Of a stretch of 64,000 bases of DNA, positions 8,657-18,022 are shown piece by piece. A program made the translations under genes and the position numbers. The notes beneath the pieces were generated by a model. The model was not told where the DNA came from and ran no database searches. It worked only from the letters and a program-made list of their open reading frames with translations. Every line of letters begins with the position of its first letter. Position 1 is the stretch's first letter. The stretch comes from an uncultured Spirochaetales bacterium (lineage in GTDB: Bacteria > Spirochaetota > Spirochaetia > Sphaerochaetales > Sphaerochaetaceae): contig CALXXN010000002.1 in NCBI GenBank assembly GCA_944392695.1, forward strand, positions 182,593 to 246,592, in the 5' to 3' direction.

Positions 8657-10372
8657 TTACTTCACAAACTCCATCGGATCAAAACTGCACGAGACTGTAA
8701 GCTGCAGATTCTGCCAACTGTCACCATCTTCATTATTGTGATTCACATCATATTGGTAGGTGATACCAGTTGCGACACTGAACGAAGGATGGAAACTGTA
8801 ACGTATTCCAAGGTCGATGATGAAACTGTGTTCAAGCGTACCCGTTGGCCAGAAGTCAAAGATATGCTCACTGCCACTTATTGAGGTGGGAGTCTGGTTA
8901 TCATCAGCATCGTACCTGATTCCACGTTCCCCATGCAGACGATACATCAATGTATAGGCGAAACTCAGACGTTGGTCATAAGCGTCATAGTTTCCACCAT
9001 ATGCCAGGACAATTGAATCAGGACCATGTTTGTAACCTGTGTATGATATGTCACTGCCGTAAGTCAGGTAATATCCCAGGATCATATCCATGTTCTCATT
9101 GCCCTCCCCAATATCATTCAAATAGAGGTAGGGGCTTGTGTATGCGACCTCGAACCAGTTCTTCCAGAAGGCAGTCGAAGAAGCATGGACATGTGTGACA
9201 TTGACCAATGCTCCAAAAGCATTGGGGAAAAGGTTGGCCCCACTAGACTTCTCATTCGGCAACTGGAACTGGTCGAGGACGAACTGGAAATTCAACCTGA
9301 AGCCATTTGACAGGACTGCGGACAAATCGAGGCCAGCATAGTTGTTCGCCCAATACCCGTTATCCTTCTCAAAACCCTGCCAGTTATGAATGAACATGAA
9401 GGGATTGAACATCCTGATATCCAATGCGTCCTGTGTCTGGAGCACAGCACCTTCACTGATGGTCAATGCGACCTTGTCAGCAATGTCAAAAGTATATGAA
9501 TGGGTTATACGGGACTGGTGTGGTCCATCAAAGCTTGTCTTATCGGATATCGAATTCGCCTGCCCCGCCTCAACAGGATTCTCTTGGTCAAAATGGGTGT
9601 ATGTCAAATCATAAGAGAAGAAGTCGTTAAAGAAAGTCAGCTTGGCGAAATCCTGATACTGGAAGTTGTCAGCGACGAAGAGGTTCCCTGTCTCACCACG
9701 CCCCATGTCCAGTTGACCACGGCCGAGGTAGAAGTTCATGAATGAACTGCCAAGTGATACTCCTGCATCGAATGGCATTACACGCTGGTAACCTTCGCTT
9801 GTACCTGCCATGAAGATGTTCTGGAAGAAGAACTCATTGAAATCAGATTCCCGGATCCTGAGTTTGTATGGTAGGGAGATCCTACCGTAAACGTACTCGG
9901 ACCAGCCAAAGTCAAAAGAGAGGTCTATCAATGGCAAACGTTCTTGATATCCATGATACCAGTCACTCCGGGTGGCATCATCCCCAATCTTCAGGTTTAC
10001 CTCTGGACTGATCATGGTCGAGACGTCAAAGAACATTGTCGGTGACGAATAGACTGCTGTTGGTTCCTCAAATTCCGACATCAGCTCCGCATAAAGCTTC
10101 TGGAGTTTTCCAGGAAGAGTCTTTGGGTCAACACGCGAGAGGCTCTGGGACAGCATTTCTGCTGTGACAGGTGTCCTGTCATGAGGACCAGTCATCCCCG
10201 CAACCTGTGTAATCATGTCAACAGCGACATATTCCCAGTCATCATGGTCATAGGTCCGTTGATTTGCATGCATGTCCTGCAACGGCACCAGCAAGAACAG
10301 GATGGAGAACAACATCATAAGCGACAATGGAGTCTTAAAAAACTTTTCAATCATGCAATCAGCTTTCTTCAT
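8657..10372 (-). CDS. Wzi-like outer-membrane beta-barrel protein, paralogue
   Basis: Exported protein of 571 residues with a signal peptide near residues 10-36 and a barrel-like C-terminal region ending in a strand with terminal FVK. The mature N-terminal helix-rich segment (about 40-100, with AGMTGPHDRTPVTAEML) matches the equivalent part of the downstream barrel (AGVTGPTSFSPMPARAL), which supports common ancestry. The start could be 10372 or the in-frame ATG at 10354; neither has a strong Shine-Dalgarno. The role, probably surface glycan anchoring or uptake, is inferred from family resemblance only. Confidence 0.75.
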   Translation of the reverse strand: MKKADCMIEKFFKTPLSLMMLFSILFLLVPLQDMHANQRTYDHDDWEYVAVDMITQVAGMTGPHDRTPVTAEMLSQSLSRVDPKTLPGKLQKLYAELMSEFEEPTAVYSSPTMFFDVSTMISPEVNLKIGDDATRSDWYHGYQERLPLIDLSFDFGWSEYVYGRISLPYKLRIRESDFNEFFFQNIFMAGTSEGYQRVMPFDAGVSLGSSFMNFYLGRGQLDMGRGETGNLFVADNFQYQDFAKLTFFNDFFSYDLTYTHFDQENPVEAGQANSISDKTSFDGPHQSRITHSYTFDIADKVALTISEGAVLQTQDALDIRMFNPFMFIHNWQGFEKDNGYWANNYAGLDLSAVLSNGFRLNFQFVLDQFQLPNEKSSGANLFPNAFGALVNVTHVHASSTAFWKNWFEVAYTSPYLYLNDIGEGNENMDMILGYYLTYGSDISYTGYKHGPDSIVLAYGGNYDAYDQRLSFAYTLMYRLHGERGIRYDADDNQTPTSISGSEHIFDFWPTGTLEHSFIIDLGIRYSFHPSFSVATGITYQYDVNHNNEDGDSWQNLQLTVSCSFDPMEFVK

Positions 10373-10670
10373 ATGACATCACAATGATGAATTCGACTTG
10401 AAGATTTTAACAACAAGAGACAAATTCGATTGATATCATAACACATAACTGTTGTACAGGTCGCCTTGTCTCCTTTGATGATGTATGAAAGGTCCTTGAA
10501 TAGTTGCTATTGATTGAGGAACCAAACAGATACTGTTTCCTTTGCTTTGCTGCAATCTCAAAGCAATCTGATATCGTTGATGACTCAAAGATATCATGAT
10601 TGGCAAATGGACAAGCCCTCTGGCAATGAATCAACTAGGAAGCAGATGATATCGAGGGCTGCCTCTACAC
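10373..10670. other. Intergenic region upstream of barrel genes
   Basis: About 300 bases with no supportable gene. It should hold the promoter of the barrel operon, but I see no convincing -35/-10 pair. GATATC occurs at about 10433, 10568, 10590 and 10648, with a further copy just inside the GH2 gene; this could be coincidence in AT-rich DNA. Confidence 0.4.
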
Positions 10671-12371
10671 TCACTTGCAGAAGATCAGCTTCAACAGGTC
10701 GATATCAACCTTGCATTCACGGTCTATCGTCAGCAGTCCATTGACTTCTTGGAACACATCAGTCAGCTGGGTGTAACAGAAACCAGCACACAGTCCCGAA
10801 TCGACAATCGCACTGACAAGGGATGAGAGCCTTTCCAGGAAAGAAGCCTGGCTTTCCTCACTCTTCCCGTAGCCCCAGTTGTCTCCACCGGCATCACTTG
10901 TGAATGCGATACCACCGAATTCACTTATCACCACAGGCTGCCCACCATAGGCGTGTCCCTTGGCATAGACATATCTTGATGCGGCAGCGGTGGAGAGGGT
11001 CCTGCCGAGTTGATCCAGCTTACTACTCATCTCACCGCCATCTGTACAGTAATCATGGATGGCACAGAGGTCTGACTCTGTCTGCTCCCAGCCATCATTA
11101 GTACTGACAAGCCTCGTATCATCCAAGGCGTGGGTGATATGATAGAGCGCTTTCGAGAAAGCCTGCATCTTCTTATCAGTGAAGATGTTCCTGACACCCC
11201 AGCTTTCATTCAACGGCACATATATGATGATTGAAGGATGATTGTAATGCTGCCTTACAATCTCCTGCCATTCATTTACAAAGCGCATTGCCGACTCATC
11301 GTTGTATGAATACATGCTAGGAGCCTCAAGCCAGACAGCAAGACCGAGCACATCGCAATAATGATAGAACCTCTGGTCCTCAATCTTCTGGTGCATCCTC
11401 ACACCATTGAAACCCATAGCCTTGATCAAGGTGATGTCACGGATGAAGTCGTCATCACATGTCGCTGTATAAACCGATGTAGGGAAGTAGCCCTGGTCCA
11501 AGACAAGACGCTGGAAGAAAGGCCTGTTGTTCAGGAGTATGCGGTCCCCCTCGACAGCAATTTTCCTCAGGCCAAAGCTGACAAGCACCTCATCGCAACA
11601 TGAATCAGAGGTGTAGATGCATCTGGCACTGTAGAGCTGAGGGTTATCAGGACTCCAATAATGGGTATCATCAATTGAGTCATCAGGAGGAATTGGGATA
11701 GTGATACCAGATAGTCTCCCATTCACCTTATAGGAGACATCAGCCCTCTCCTCTCCATCCTTGCTGATCGTGATCCTCACCTCACCTGCCTTGACCTCAT
11801 CAGAAAGCTGGATTGAGAATGATGCACAGGACGTGTCAACATCTCCAGTGACCTTTACATCCATGAAGAAGACAGCCCCTCTTTCCTCCAGCCATACCGG
11901 CCCCCAGATTCCACTCGTCGCTGGATACCAGCACCTGTCCGCATCCACCTTCCAATACTGCTTGCCTCTCGATATAGAGCAGTCCGCAGGATCTTCGACC
12001 CGCAACGACATCACCACTCCATCAGCTTTCCAGTAGTCCGTGATATCAACATCGAAAAAAGTGTAAGCGCCCTCATGGTGAAAGACCGGTCTGCCATCAA
12101 TAAAGACATCAGCCTTCCAATCCACAGCGGCGAAGCAGGCAAAGGTCCGCGCCCCGCGCTTCTTCTCAAAACCAAGCCGCCTTGAATACCAGAAAACAGA
12201 TGCACCTGGCTCAACCTTCACACCCGAGGCTTCACTGCCTACAGGGTAAGGCACATTGATCACCGTGCTATAGTTTTCCTTTTCCCCGTAACCGAAATCC
12301 CATTGGCCGCAAAGGAGGGAGACCTCCTGCCTTTTGAAATCAGGGCGTGGGCAGTCGCAAGAATAATCCAT
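10671..12371 (-). CDS. Glycoside hydrolase family 2 enzyme
   Basis: Intracellular GH2 enzyme of 566 residues with no signal peptide. The order is a jelly-roll sugar-binding domain (about 15-165), an immunoglobulin-like domain (about 165-270) and a TIM barrel. The acid/base glutamate is in PLNESWG (about E389) and the nucleophile in VISEFGG (about E484). The family covers beta-galactosidases, glucuronidases and mannosidases; specificity is not readable here. ATG 12371 has AAAGGAGG seven bases upstream, so I prefer it to the in-frame ATG at 12395. It lies after a terminator that ends the lacI operon, so it is probably transcribed separately but is functionally linked. Confidence 0.88.
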   Translation of the reverse strand: MDYSCDCPRPDFKRQEVSLLCGQWDFGYGEKENYSTVINVPYPVGSEASGVKVEPGASVFWYSRRLGFEKKRGARTFACFAAVDWKADVFIDGRPVFHHEGAYTFFDVDITDYWKADGVVMSLRVEDPADCSISRGKQYWKVDADRCWYPATSGIWGPVWLEERGAVFFMDVKVTGDVDTSCASFSIQLSDEVKAGEVRITISKDGEERADVSYKVNGRLSGITIPIPPDDSIDDTHYWSPDNPQLYSARCIYTSDSCCDEVLVSFGLRKIAVEGDRILLNNRPFFQRLVLDQGYFPTSVYTATCDDDFIRDITLIKAMGFNGVRMHQKIEDQRFYHYCDVLGLAVWLEAPSMYSYNDESAMRFVNEWQEIVRQHYNHPSIIIYVPLNESWGVRNIFTDKKMQAFSKALYHITHALDDTRLVSTNDGWEQTESDLCAIHDYCTDGGEMSSKLDQLGRTLSTAAASRYVYAKGHAYGGQPVVISEFGGIAFTSDAGGDNWGYGKSEESQASFLERLSSLVSAIVDSGLCAGFCYTQLTDVFQEVNGLLTIDRECKVDIDLLKLIFCK

Positions 12372-12620
12372 GGGCGATCCTCCTTTGGCAAGCAATCCTC
12401 ATATGGTGTCCATGATAGCGCATACGGTCCATCAGGACGACTCAGGAAAAAACGGGATCATGACCTGATGGCAGGCTGATGGCGTGCCTCTGGATACAGT
12501 ACGTTGGAGGACAATCATCAGCTGAGGGCCATTCCAAGTCATATCATCTGAACCAACAAAATCACTTTATTCATACCTATATAGGTCGTAATATCTGCAT
12601 CATATCTTACATGTATTGGA

Positions 12621-12650
12621 TAAAAGCCAGCCTTGGGAACATGGGCTGGC
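12621..12650 (-). terminator. Rho-independent terminator of the lacI/GH operon
   Basis: GCCAGCC (12626-12632) pairs with GGCTGGC (12644-12650), and on the minus strand the stem is followed by TTTTA. It lies about 20 bases after the stop of the GH5 gene and separates that operon from the GH2 gene. The rest of the 12372-12670 gap shows no gene. Confidence 0.75.
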
Positions 12651-12670
12651 CTTGTTTGGACCTCAGGTCT

Positions 12671-13780
12671 TCACTCCAGCGTACGCAGGAAATCACGCGG
12701 CAGCCATTCCCTCTCCACCGCATCTGTGAAGTCCCATCCCGCCTTGTCCTCACACCTCACCCTGTAACTCCAGAAGTAGTGGGCGGAAGCACGCTCGAAG
12801 GTGAACAACATGGCGGAAGCGAGCATCCTGTATGAATAGTTTCGCTGCACAGCGTTGAGGCCATCCTCCATGTTATGGGGCAAGGACCACTCACCAACCA
12901 TCACCGGGACGAATTCCTGCAACTGATCGATCAGGTTGCGCCAGGTGAAAAGGATACGGTTGGCACAGTACAGGTTTGTGTGCTCCGGCCGCTTCTCCTC
13001 CATATCAAGGTATAGGTGCGTGTCCAGCATGACATTCTCCATGGCCTTGTTGGAACGGAAGAAATACTTCCAGACCTCAGGACGGAAGCCATCGTGGAAT
13101 ATGATGTATGAATCCTTCCGGATCAAGGGTCTCAACCTGTCATAACCTTCTTCACAAAATGCGAACAGGACATCACTGTCGACCGCCCTGGACCCAGCCG
13201 CCCGTCTGGCGTCATGGGCCTGGTAAGTCCACTGGTTGCGTACCAGGACGGAATCCGTAGCAGGCTCATTGAGCAGCTCCAGGCCTAGGAAGGCATCTCG
13301 CTTGCCATACATATGCGCCAGCTCTTCCAAGACATCCAAGGTCCTGCTGATGTTCTCCTTCCTTGATGCCCATTTGCACACAGCGCCAATCCCGCCATTG
13401 TCATAACCATTCTGGCTATCCGGTGCCGTATGGAGGTCAAGGATCACGCGCAGCCCATGCTTCTCCGCCCAATCAAAGAGCTTGTCAACATATGAGACGC
13501 AGGGGACATAGGGCTGGCAGAAAGCCTCATCATCACCAAAGAGGAAATGAGGGACGGGAAGCCGGATCGAATCCAACGAACAAGCCTTGATGAAGGCGAT
13601 GTCCTCCTCTGTTATGAAAGTGGACCTGTGCTTCTCATAACGCAGCTTCCGGGACTCATCGTCCAGCACCCTGCACAGGTTGTCCTCATCCCTGGCCCCT
13701 GTCCCTGCGAAGATGGAAGGATCCATCCATTTCTCCAGGACCAGCCACTCTCCAAGATTCACACCACGGAACATGCTCAT
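12671..13780 (-). CDS. GH5 family enzyme resembling exo-beta-1,3-glucanases
   Basis: TIM-barrel glycosidase of 369 residues without a signal peptide, so it acts on imported oligosaccharides. The N-terminal FRGVNLGEWLVLEKW and PSIF pattern closely follows GH5 subfamily 9 (fungal Exg-type exo-beta-1,3-glucanases). The catalytic acid/base is in LELLNEP (E172) and the nucleophile in MVGEWS (E297). Its ATG overlaps the GH30 stop (ATGA), so the two are translationally coupled. The subfamily call is recognition by eye; other GH5 beta-glucosidase activities are possible. Confidence 0.83.
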   Translation of the reverse strand: MSMFRGVNLGEWLVLEKWMDPSIFAGTGARDEDNLCRVLDDESRKLRYEKHRSTFITEEDIAFIKACSLDSIRLPVPHFLFGDDEAFCQPYVPCVSYVDKLFDWAEKHGLRVILDLHTAPDSQNGYDNGGIGAVCKWASRKENISRTLDVLEELAHMYGKRDAFLGLELLNEPATDSVLVRNQWTYQAHDARRAAGSRAVDSDVLFAFCEEGYDRLRPLIRKDSYIIFHDGFRPEVWKYFFRSNKAMENVMLDTHLYLDMEEKRPEHTNLYCANRILFTWRNLIDQLQEFVPVMVGEWSLPHNMEDGLNAVQRNYSYRMLASAMLFTFERASAHYFWSYRVRCEDKAGWDFTDAVEREWLPRDFLRTLE

Positions 13781-15063
13781 AGCTCATACCCCTCGATCCT
13801 GACGTTGCAGGCAGCCCCTGGAGTGATGTCGAAACTGTAGACATGATGTCCAACCCTCAGGTTGACATGCCTGTCACGCCCATATGGATAGATGATGACA
13901 GACACAGAATTGTCAGCACCCTCCATGGCAAGCACATCAAGACCTGGATTGAAACTTGATGTCGGCAGGACCTTGCAGGGCAAGGCCACATCCTTTGAAA
14001 GAGCCTCCAGGGCATGGAACATCGGCTTCTTCACGACGAGACCATTTTCAGTCATCAGAGGTGCCTGGCAATAGTTGCCGACATGATTAGGACCTCCATC
14101 CTTGCCAAGGACCAGGTTCCAGTCGATCACCGTATCCGCACCATGGCTTATGTCATTGATGAAGTTGTGCAGGTAAAGATGGAAACCATCCTTTGGCTTG
14201 CCACTCTTCTCTATGCAGTATTCGCTCATGACCAGCCTGGAAGCAGGCTTCATCTGCCTTGCAAGCTGCAAGGCTTCGAAATGGTCACCCATGTAATCAT
14301 GGAAGGCCACACCACTGAAGACATCCAAGCCTGGATAGGCCTCCAGCCTTTGCACAAGATCCTGCTTGTTGTGGTCGAAGGCCAGTATGCAGACTCCCTC
14401 TCCAAGCTCTTCCTTCAGCAAGGTGGCGAGCCTGTGCTCATCAGGAGATGTGTAAATACAGCTGTCCCAGGTCTGGCAGGCTTCAGGCTCGTTCTGGACA
14501 CTGACGAAGCTGACAGGATAACCCTTCTCCTTGTAATGCTTGACGTACAATGAGAGGTACCTGGCATAGTCTTCATAGCAGGCATCCTTCAACCTGCCAC
14601 CCTTGTACCTCCTGCCATTGGTCTTCATCTCCTTCGGAGGGGACCAGGGCGACATCATGATCTCCAGGTCGCCTTCACGGATCTCCATAATCTCATCGAG
14701 TATCGGGAAGATGAGCACCTCGTCATTGGAGAAATCGAGATGCCCCTTCTTGAGGGCCTCGAATGAGATGAAGGCGCTGTACATGCAACTGGAGAAGTCA
14801 CAACTGTCGATGCAGAGCCTCAGATGCCTCTCATCGAGGCCCTCCTTGGAGAACATCGTACGCAGCACGGCGCTCCTTTGCACAGGGTCAAGGCATTTTA
14901 GGACTTCCGCCGAGGCAGGAGTCAGGGCACATCCAAAACCCAGGAAACTGTGGAGTGGATGGGAAAGGAAGACATTGACGATGTCCTCCTGGATCTCGAC
15001 AGGTTCCAGGCCCACCTCCAGCTTCTCCACCTGTCCATCTCTTGAATACTGTATGGCTCTCAC
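13777..15063 (-). CDS. Glycoside hydrolase family 30 enzyme
   Basis: GH30 protein of 428 residues. Family members include glucosylceramidases and endo-beta-1,6-glucanases. Seen in order are FLGFGCALTPASAE (about 40-53), SPWSPP (139-144), the acid/base in VQNEPE (E192) and the nucleophile in VMSEYCIE (E281). I chose GTG 15063 because GGAGG lies six bases upstream and the GTG overlaps the permease stop (GTGA); the longer frame upstream is only antisense-like sequence of the permease gene. There is no signal peptide, so it is cytoplasmic. Confidence 0.85.
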   Translation of the reverse strand: MRAIQYSRDGQVEKLEVGLEPVEIQEDIVNVFLSHPLHSFLGFGCALTPASAEVLKCLDPVQRSAVLRTMFSKEGLDERHLRLCIDSCDFSSCMYSAFISFEALKKGHLDFSNDEVLIFPILDEIMEIREGDLEIMMSPWSPPKEMKTNGRRYKGGRLKDACYEDYARYLSLYVKHYKEKGYPVSFVSVQNEPEACQTWDSCIYTSPDEHRLATLLKEELGEGVCILAFDHNKQDLVQRLEAYPGLDVFSGVAFHDYMGDHFEALQLARQMKPASRLVMSEYCIEKSGKPKDGFHLYLHNFINDISHGADTVIDWNLVLGKDGGPNHVGNYCQAPLMTENGLVVKKPMFHALEALSKDVALPCKVLPTSSFNPGLDVLAMEGADNSVSVIIYPYGRDRHVNLRVGHHVYSFDITPGAACNVRIEGYEL

Positions 15064-15875
15064 TTCACACCTCCTAACGTAAGACCATTGATGATGTATT
15101 TTGAAAGGAAGCAATAAACGATGATTATCGGGACGACCGAGATCAGGATCGCCATGTACATCGCTCCATAGTTTGAAAGATATACACCCTTGATGACCGA
15201 GATCAGGATCGGCATCGTGTACTTCCTGCTGTCGCTGATGATGATCAGCGGGGTCATGTAGTTGTTCCAACTGGTCACGAAGTTCAGTATGCAGATCGTG
15301 GCTATCCCAGGTGAGACCAGGGGGATGACGATCTTGTGGAATATCCTCAGTTCACCTGCACCCTCAAGCCTCGCACACTCTATCAGGGCATCAGGTACTG
15401 TCGTCTTTATCATCCCTGTGAGGAAGAAGACGGCACTGGCATTCGCTATCGCAGGAAGGATCAAAGGCCAGTAAGTGTTCAGCAAGCCAAGCCTCAGGTT
15501 CAGGAAGTAGAATCCTATGATGCTGAGCTGGCTTGGCAGCATCATCGACATGAGGACGATTGAAAAGAGGATGCGCCCTCCCTTCAACCGGTACTTTGCG
15601 AAACCGAAGGCCGTCATGGATCCGAAGTATCCAGTCAGGACCACGTATGAGACTGATATCAGGAGGCTGTTGGCGAACCCCCTCCAGATATCCGTATGTG
15701 CCATAAGCGCCCTGTAGTTGTCAGCGAAGGCGGCACCTGGGAACAGTTTCAGGCTCGACACGATGTCGAAGGCAGGCCAGGACGCATTCACCATGACAAG
15801 GTAGAAGGGGACTATAGCAACCAGTGCCAGGATAATGAGGAAAACATAGACCAAAATTCTTCCAAGCCGCATCAT
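15060..15875 (-). CDS. Carbohydrate ABC transporter permease (MalG type)
   Basis: Inner-membrane permease of 271 residues, CUT1 family. Six hydrophobic segments are visible, and the ATPase-docking EAA loop reads ECARLEGAGELRIFHKIVIPL near residue 165. The C-terminus ends in GLTLGGVK as in MalG-type subunits. It overlaps both neighbours by 4 bases (ATGA/GTGA), so it pairs with the permease upstream and the binding protein before that. No ATPase gene is present in the operon; a shared MsmK-like ATPase encoded elsewhere is likely. Confidence 0.9.
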   Translation of the reverse strand: MMRLGRILVYVFLIILALVAIVPFYLVMVNASWPAFDIVSSLKLFPGAAFADNYRALMAHTDIWRGFANSLLISVSYVVLTGYFGSMTAFGFAKYRLKGGRILFSIVLMSMMLPSQLSIIGFYFLNLRLGLLNTYWPLILPAIANASAVFFLTGMIKTTVPDALIECARLEGAGELRIFHKIVIPLVSPGIATICILNFVTSWNNYMTPLIIISDSRKYTMPILISVIKGVYLSNYGAMYMAILISVVPIIIVYCFLSKYIINGLTLGGVK

Positions 15876-16756
15876 GCCTCATTCCTCCTCATCAGCTTGA
15901 ACGAAAGGAAGCTCAATACCGCTATGACCAGGAAGAGCACAAGGGAGACCGTGGAGGCATAGCCGAATGAATAGTTGTTGAAACCTTGCACGTAGATATA
16001 CATCGAGCTTGTCATGATCGCCCTCTGTGGATCGCCGTTCACATTGGTCAGGTTGGCAGGGACATCGAAGATCTGCATGCCACCAATGATCGATGTGATC
16101 GTCACATAAATCAGTGTCTCCCTGATAAGGGGCATGGTGATCTTCACAAACACCTGCATCTTCCCCGCCCCGTCAATGTACGCGGCCTCATACAACGAGG
16201 GGTCGATCGAAGTGATCCCTGCCATGATTATCACTGTCGTATACCCAAACCACATCCACCAGAGGATGTAGGAGGAAAGGAAGCGCGTGAAAGCAGGACT
16301 GTTGAAGAAGTCAAAGGGTGCGCTGTCCACACCAAGGGCGCACAGGAGCTGGTTCGCCGTGCTGCCGCTCCCGTTGAAAAGCAGGTTGAACAGGAGGCCC
16401 ATTGATGCCGCTGTAATCAGGTTCGGAAGATAGTAGGTCATCCTGAATGCAGACATCCCCTTGATCTTCATCTGTGAGAAGATCATCGCCAGCACCAAGG
16501 CGGTCAGGACCTGGGGGATGAAGTCCACGATCCAGATCAACAAGGTATTGCCAAGGGTATGGATGAAAACATCGTCTTCCAGCAGGCGGTACCAGTTCGC
16601 AAGCCCTGCATCAGTCATGGGACGGAAACCGTCCCATGACTTGAAGCTCAACATTACCGTGTAGATAATGGGATAGATACCGAAGATGAGGAATACGATG
16701 AAAAACGGCAGTATGAAAATGTAACCCCAGACAGCCTGGGACTTCTTGCCCTTCAT
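15872..16756 (-). CDS. Carbohydrate ABC transporter permease (MalF type)
   Basis: CUT1 permease of 294 residues with an N-terminal helix (YIFILPFFIVFLIFGIYPII), five further helices and the EAA loop EAAYIDGAGKMQVFVKITMP near residue 210. ATG 16756 lies about seven bases after AGGAGGA; the GTG two codons earlier is too close to that site. It forms the heterodimeric channel with the following MalG-type gene. Confidence 0.9.
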   Translation of the reverse strand: MKGKKSQAVWGYIFILPFFIVFLIFGIYPIIYTVMLSFKSWDGFRPMTDAGLANWYRLLEDDVFIHTLGNTLLIWIVDFIPQVLTALVLAMIFSQMKIKGMSAFRMTYYLPNLITAASMGLLFNLLFNGSGSTANQLLCALGVDSAPFDFFNSPAFTRFLSSYILWWMWFGYTTVIIMAGITSIDPSLYEAAYIDGAGKMQVFVKITMPLIRETLIYVTITSIIGGMQIFDVPANLTNVNGDPQRAIMTSSMYIYVQGFNNYSFGYASTVSLVLFLVIAVLSFLSFKLMRRNEA

Positions 16757-16768
16757 CGCCACTCCTCC

Positions 16769-18022
16769 TTACTCGATGACAATCTCCGGATAAGCGTTCC
16801 TGACATCAGCCTCGAACTGGGCTATGGCAGCATCCTTGCCTGCACCATCATAGTAAGCCTTGACCGCATTCAAGAAGAACGTGTTCAAGCTGGAATCATA
16901 GATGGTGTTGAGCTTGTTGAAGTCACCTGACATCTCATCGTTGTACGTGACATAAGGATTCTGACCTGCGAGGACAGCCTCGCCATCCTCTCCGGCAAGA
17001 CGCTCATCGACAGCCTTCAAGGAGACATAGTCACCAGTCTGCTTCGCATACTCATACTGGGCGTCCTCATTGAGACAGACATAAGAGAAGAACTCCCAGG
17101 CTTCCTGGGGATGCTCCGTCTCACGCCAGATGCCAAGATAGCTTCCACCATTGATATAAGGAACAGGAGGCTCTGCAATAGCCCACTGGCCCATTGTCTT
17201 CACAGCTGCAGGCTTGACGACGAACTGGTAGCCCCAGGAAGGCAGGATGTAGCAGAAGAGTGAGTCTGACTCGACACCAGCATTCCACTCTGGCGCCCAC
17301 TGGTCGACACCAAGATCATAACCATTCTCGTGGACCGTCTTCGCCAGGTCCATGAACTCAATCATCACAGGATCGATGACCAGCTTGCCATCAACCACCC
17401 AGGGTTCTGTCCTTGCTGCCACCATCATGTCGAAGAGGTCCTTGATGGAGGAGATCATCGTGATGCCCTGCGCCTTCATCTCCGCAGCCACATCAAGGAA
17501 CTCCTCAGGAGTGTCCAGCATGGTGGCGATTTTTGCAGGATCATCAGTTCCCAGGACGGCTGTTGCGATGTCACGCCTGTAGATCACAGAGCCCGGGCTC
17601 GCCTGCCAGGAGAGGACACGCACGGCACCAGTGGAGTCAGTACCCATGTCTACGACAGGCTGCCAGACATCATCGAGGTACTGCCCGATGTTGTATGGCT
17701 CCTCCCTGAGGTCCGCATAGACACCTGCCTCAACCAGATAGGTGATATAGTTGGCTTCCTGCATGAAGAGGTCAGGCACACCACTTCCACTTGCGATGAC
17801 AGTCATCAACTTCGCAGTCATCTCAGCATCAGGGATGACGGTCACATTGACCTTGATCCCAGGATGGCTCGCCTCGAAACCAGGGACGAAGGACTTGATC
17901 TCCTCGCCTCTTGACCAGACTTCGAGTGTCACGACGCCACCCTCCTCGCTTGCGCCTGCGGAGAACGCAGGTGATGTTAACGTTAACATAACAAGCAAGA
18001 ACAAACCGATACGTCTCATCAT
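16769..18022 (-). CDS. Extracellular solute-binding protein for sugars
   Basis: Family 1 solute-binding protein of 417 residues that would capture oligosaccharide in the periplasm and feed the two downstream permeases. The leader ends SPAFSAGASEEGG, a style typical of spirochaetal binding proteins; no lipobox cysteine is present. The body shows the usual LMTVIASGSGVPDLFMQEA segment. ATG 18022 has GGAGG upstream and overlaps the lacI stop. An exact copy of the operator found before lacI lies within codons 12-17 of this gene. Confidence 0.9.
   Translation of the reverse strand: MMRRIGLFLLVMLTLTSPAFSAGASEEGGVVTLEVWSRGEEIKSFVPGFEASHPGIKVNVTVIPDAEMTAKLMTVIASGSGVPDLFMQEANYITYLVEAGVYADLREEPYNIGQYLDDVWQPVVDMGTDSTGAVRVLSWQASPGSVIYRRDIATAVLGTDDPAKIATMLDTPEEFLDVAAEMKAQGITMISSIKDLFDMMVAARTEPWVVDGKLVIDPVMIEFMDLAKTVHENGYDLGVDQWAPEWNAGVESDSLFCYILPSWGYQFVVKPAAVKTMGQWAIAEPPVPYINGGSYLGIWRETEHPQEAWEFFSYVCLNEDAQYEYAKQTGDYVSLKAVDERLAGEDGEAVLAGQNPYVTYNDEMSGDFNKLNTIYDSSLNTFFLNAVKAYYDGAGKDAAIAQFEADVRNAYPEIVIE
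17974..17989. promoter_or_regulatory. LacI-type operator inside the binding-protein gene
   Basis: ATGTTAACGTTAACAT is a perfect 16-bp palindrome with central CG, identical to the site at 19009-19024. It falls in the signal-peptide codons of the solute-binding protein. Bound repressor could block elongation or form a loop of about 1 kb with the upstream site. Confidence 0.75.

Noticed and set aside
10430..10710. Cluster of GATATC palindromes
   Set aside because: Spacing irregular and one copy lies in coding sequence; likely chance in AT-rich DNA.
12479..12835. Plus-strand open frame opposite the GH5 gene end
   Set aside because: Antisense to a gene with clear catalytic motifs and covering its terminator; no Shine-Dalgarno or family match.
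14014..14553. Long plus-strand frame within the GH30 gene
   Set aside because: Antisense shadow of a real gene; histidine- and leucine-rich composition typical of complementary-strand frames.
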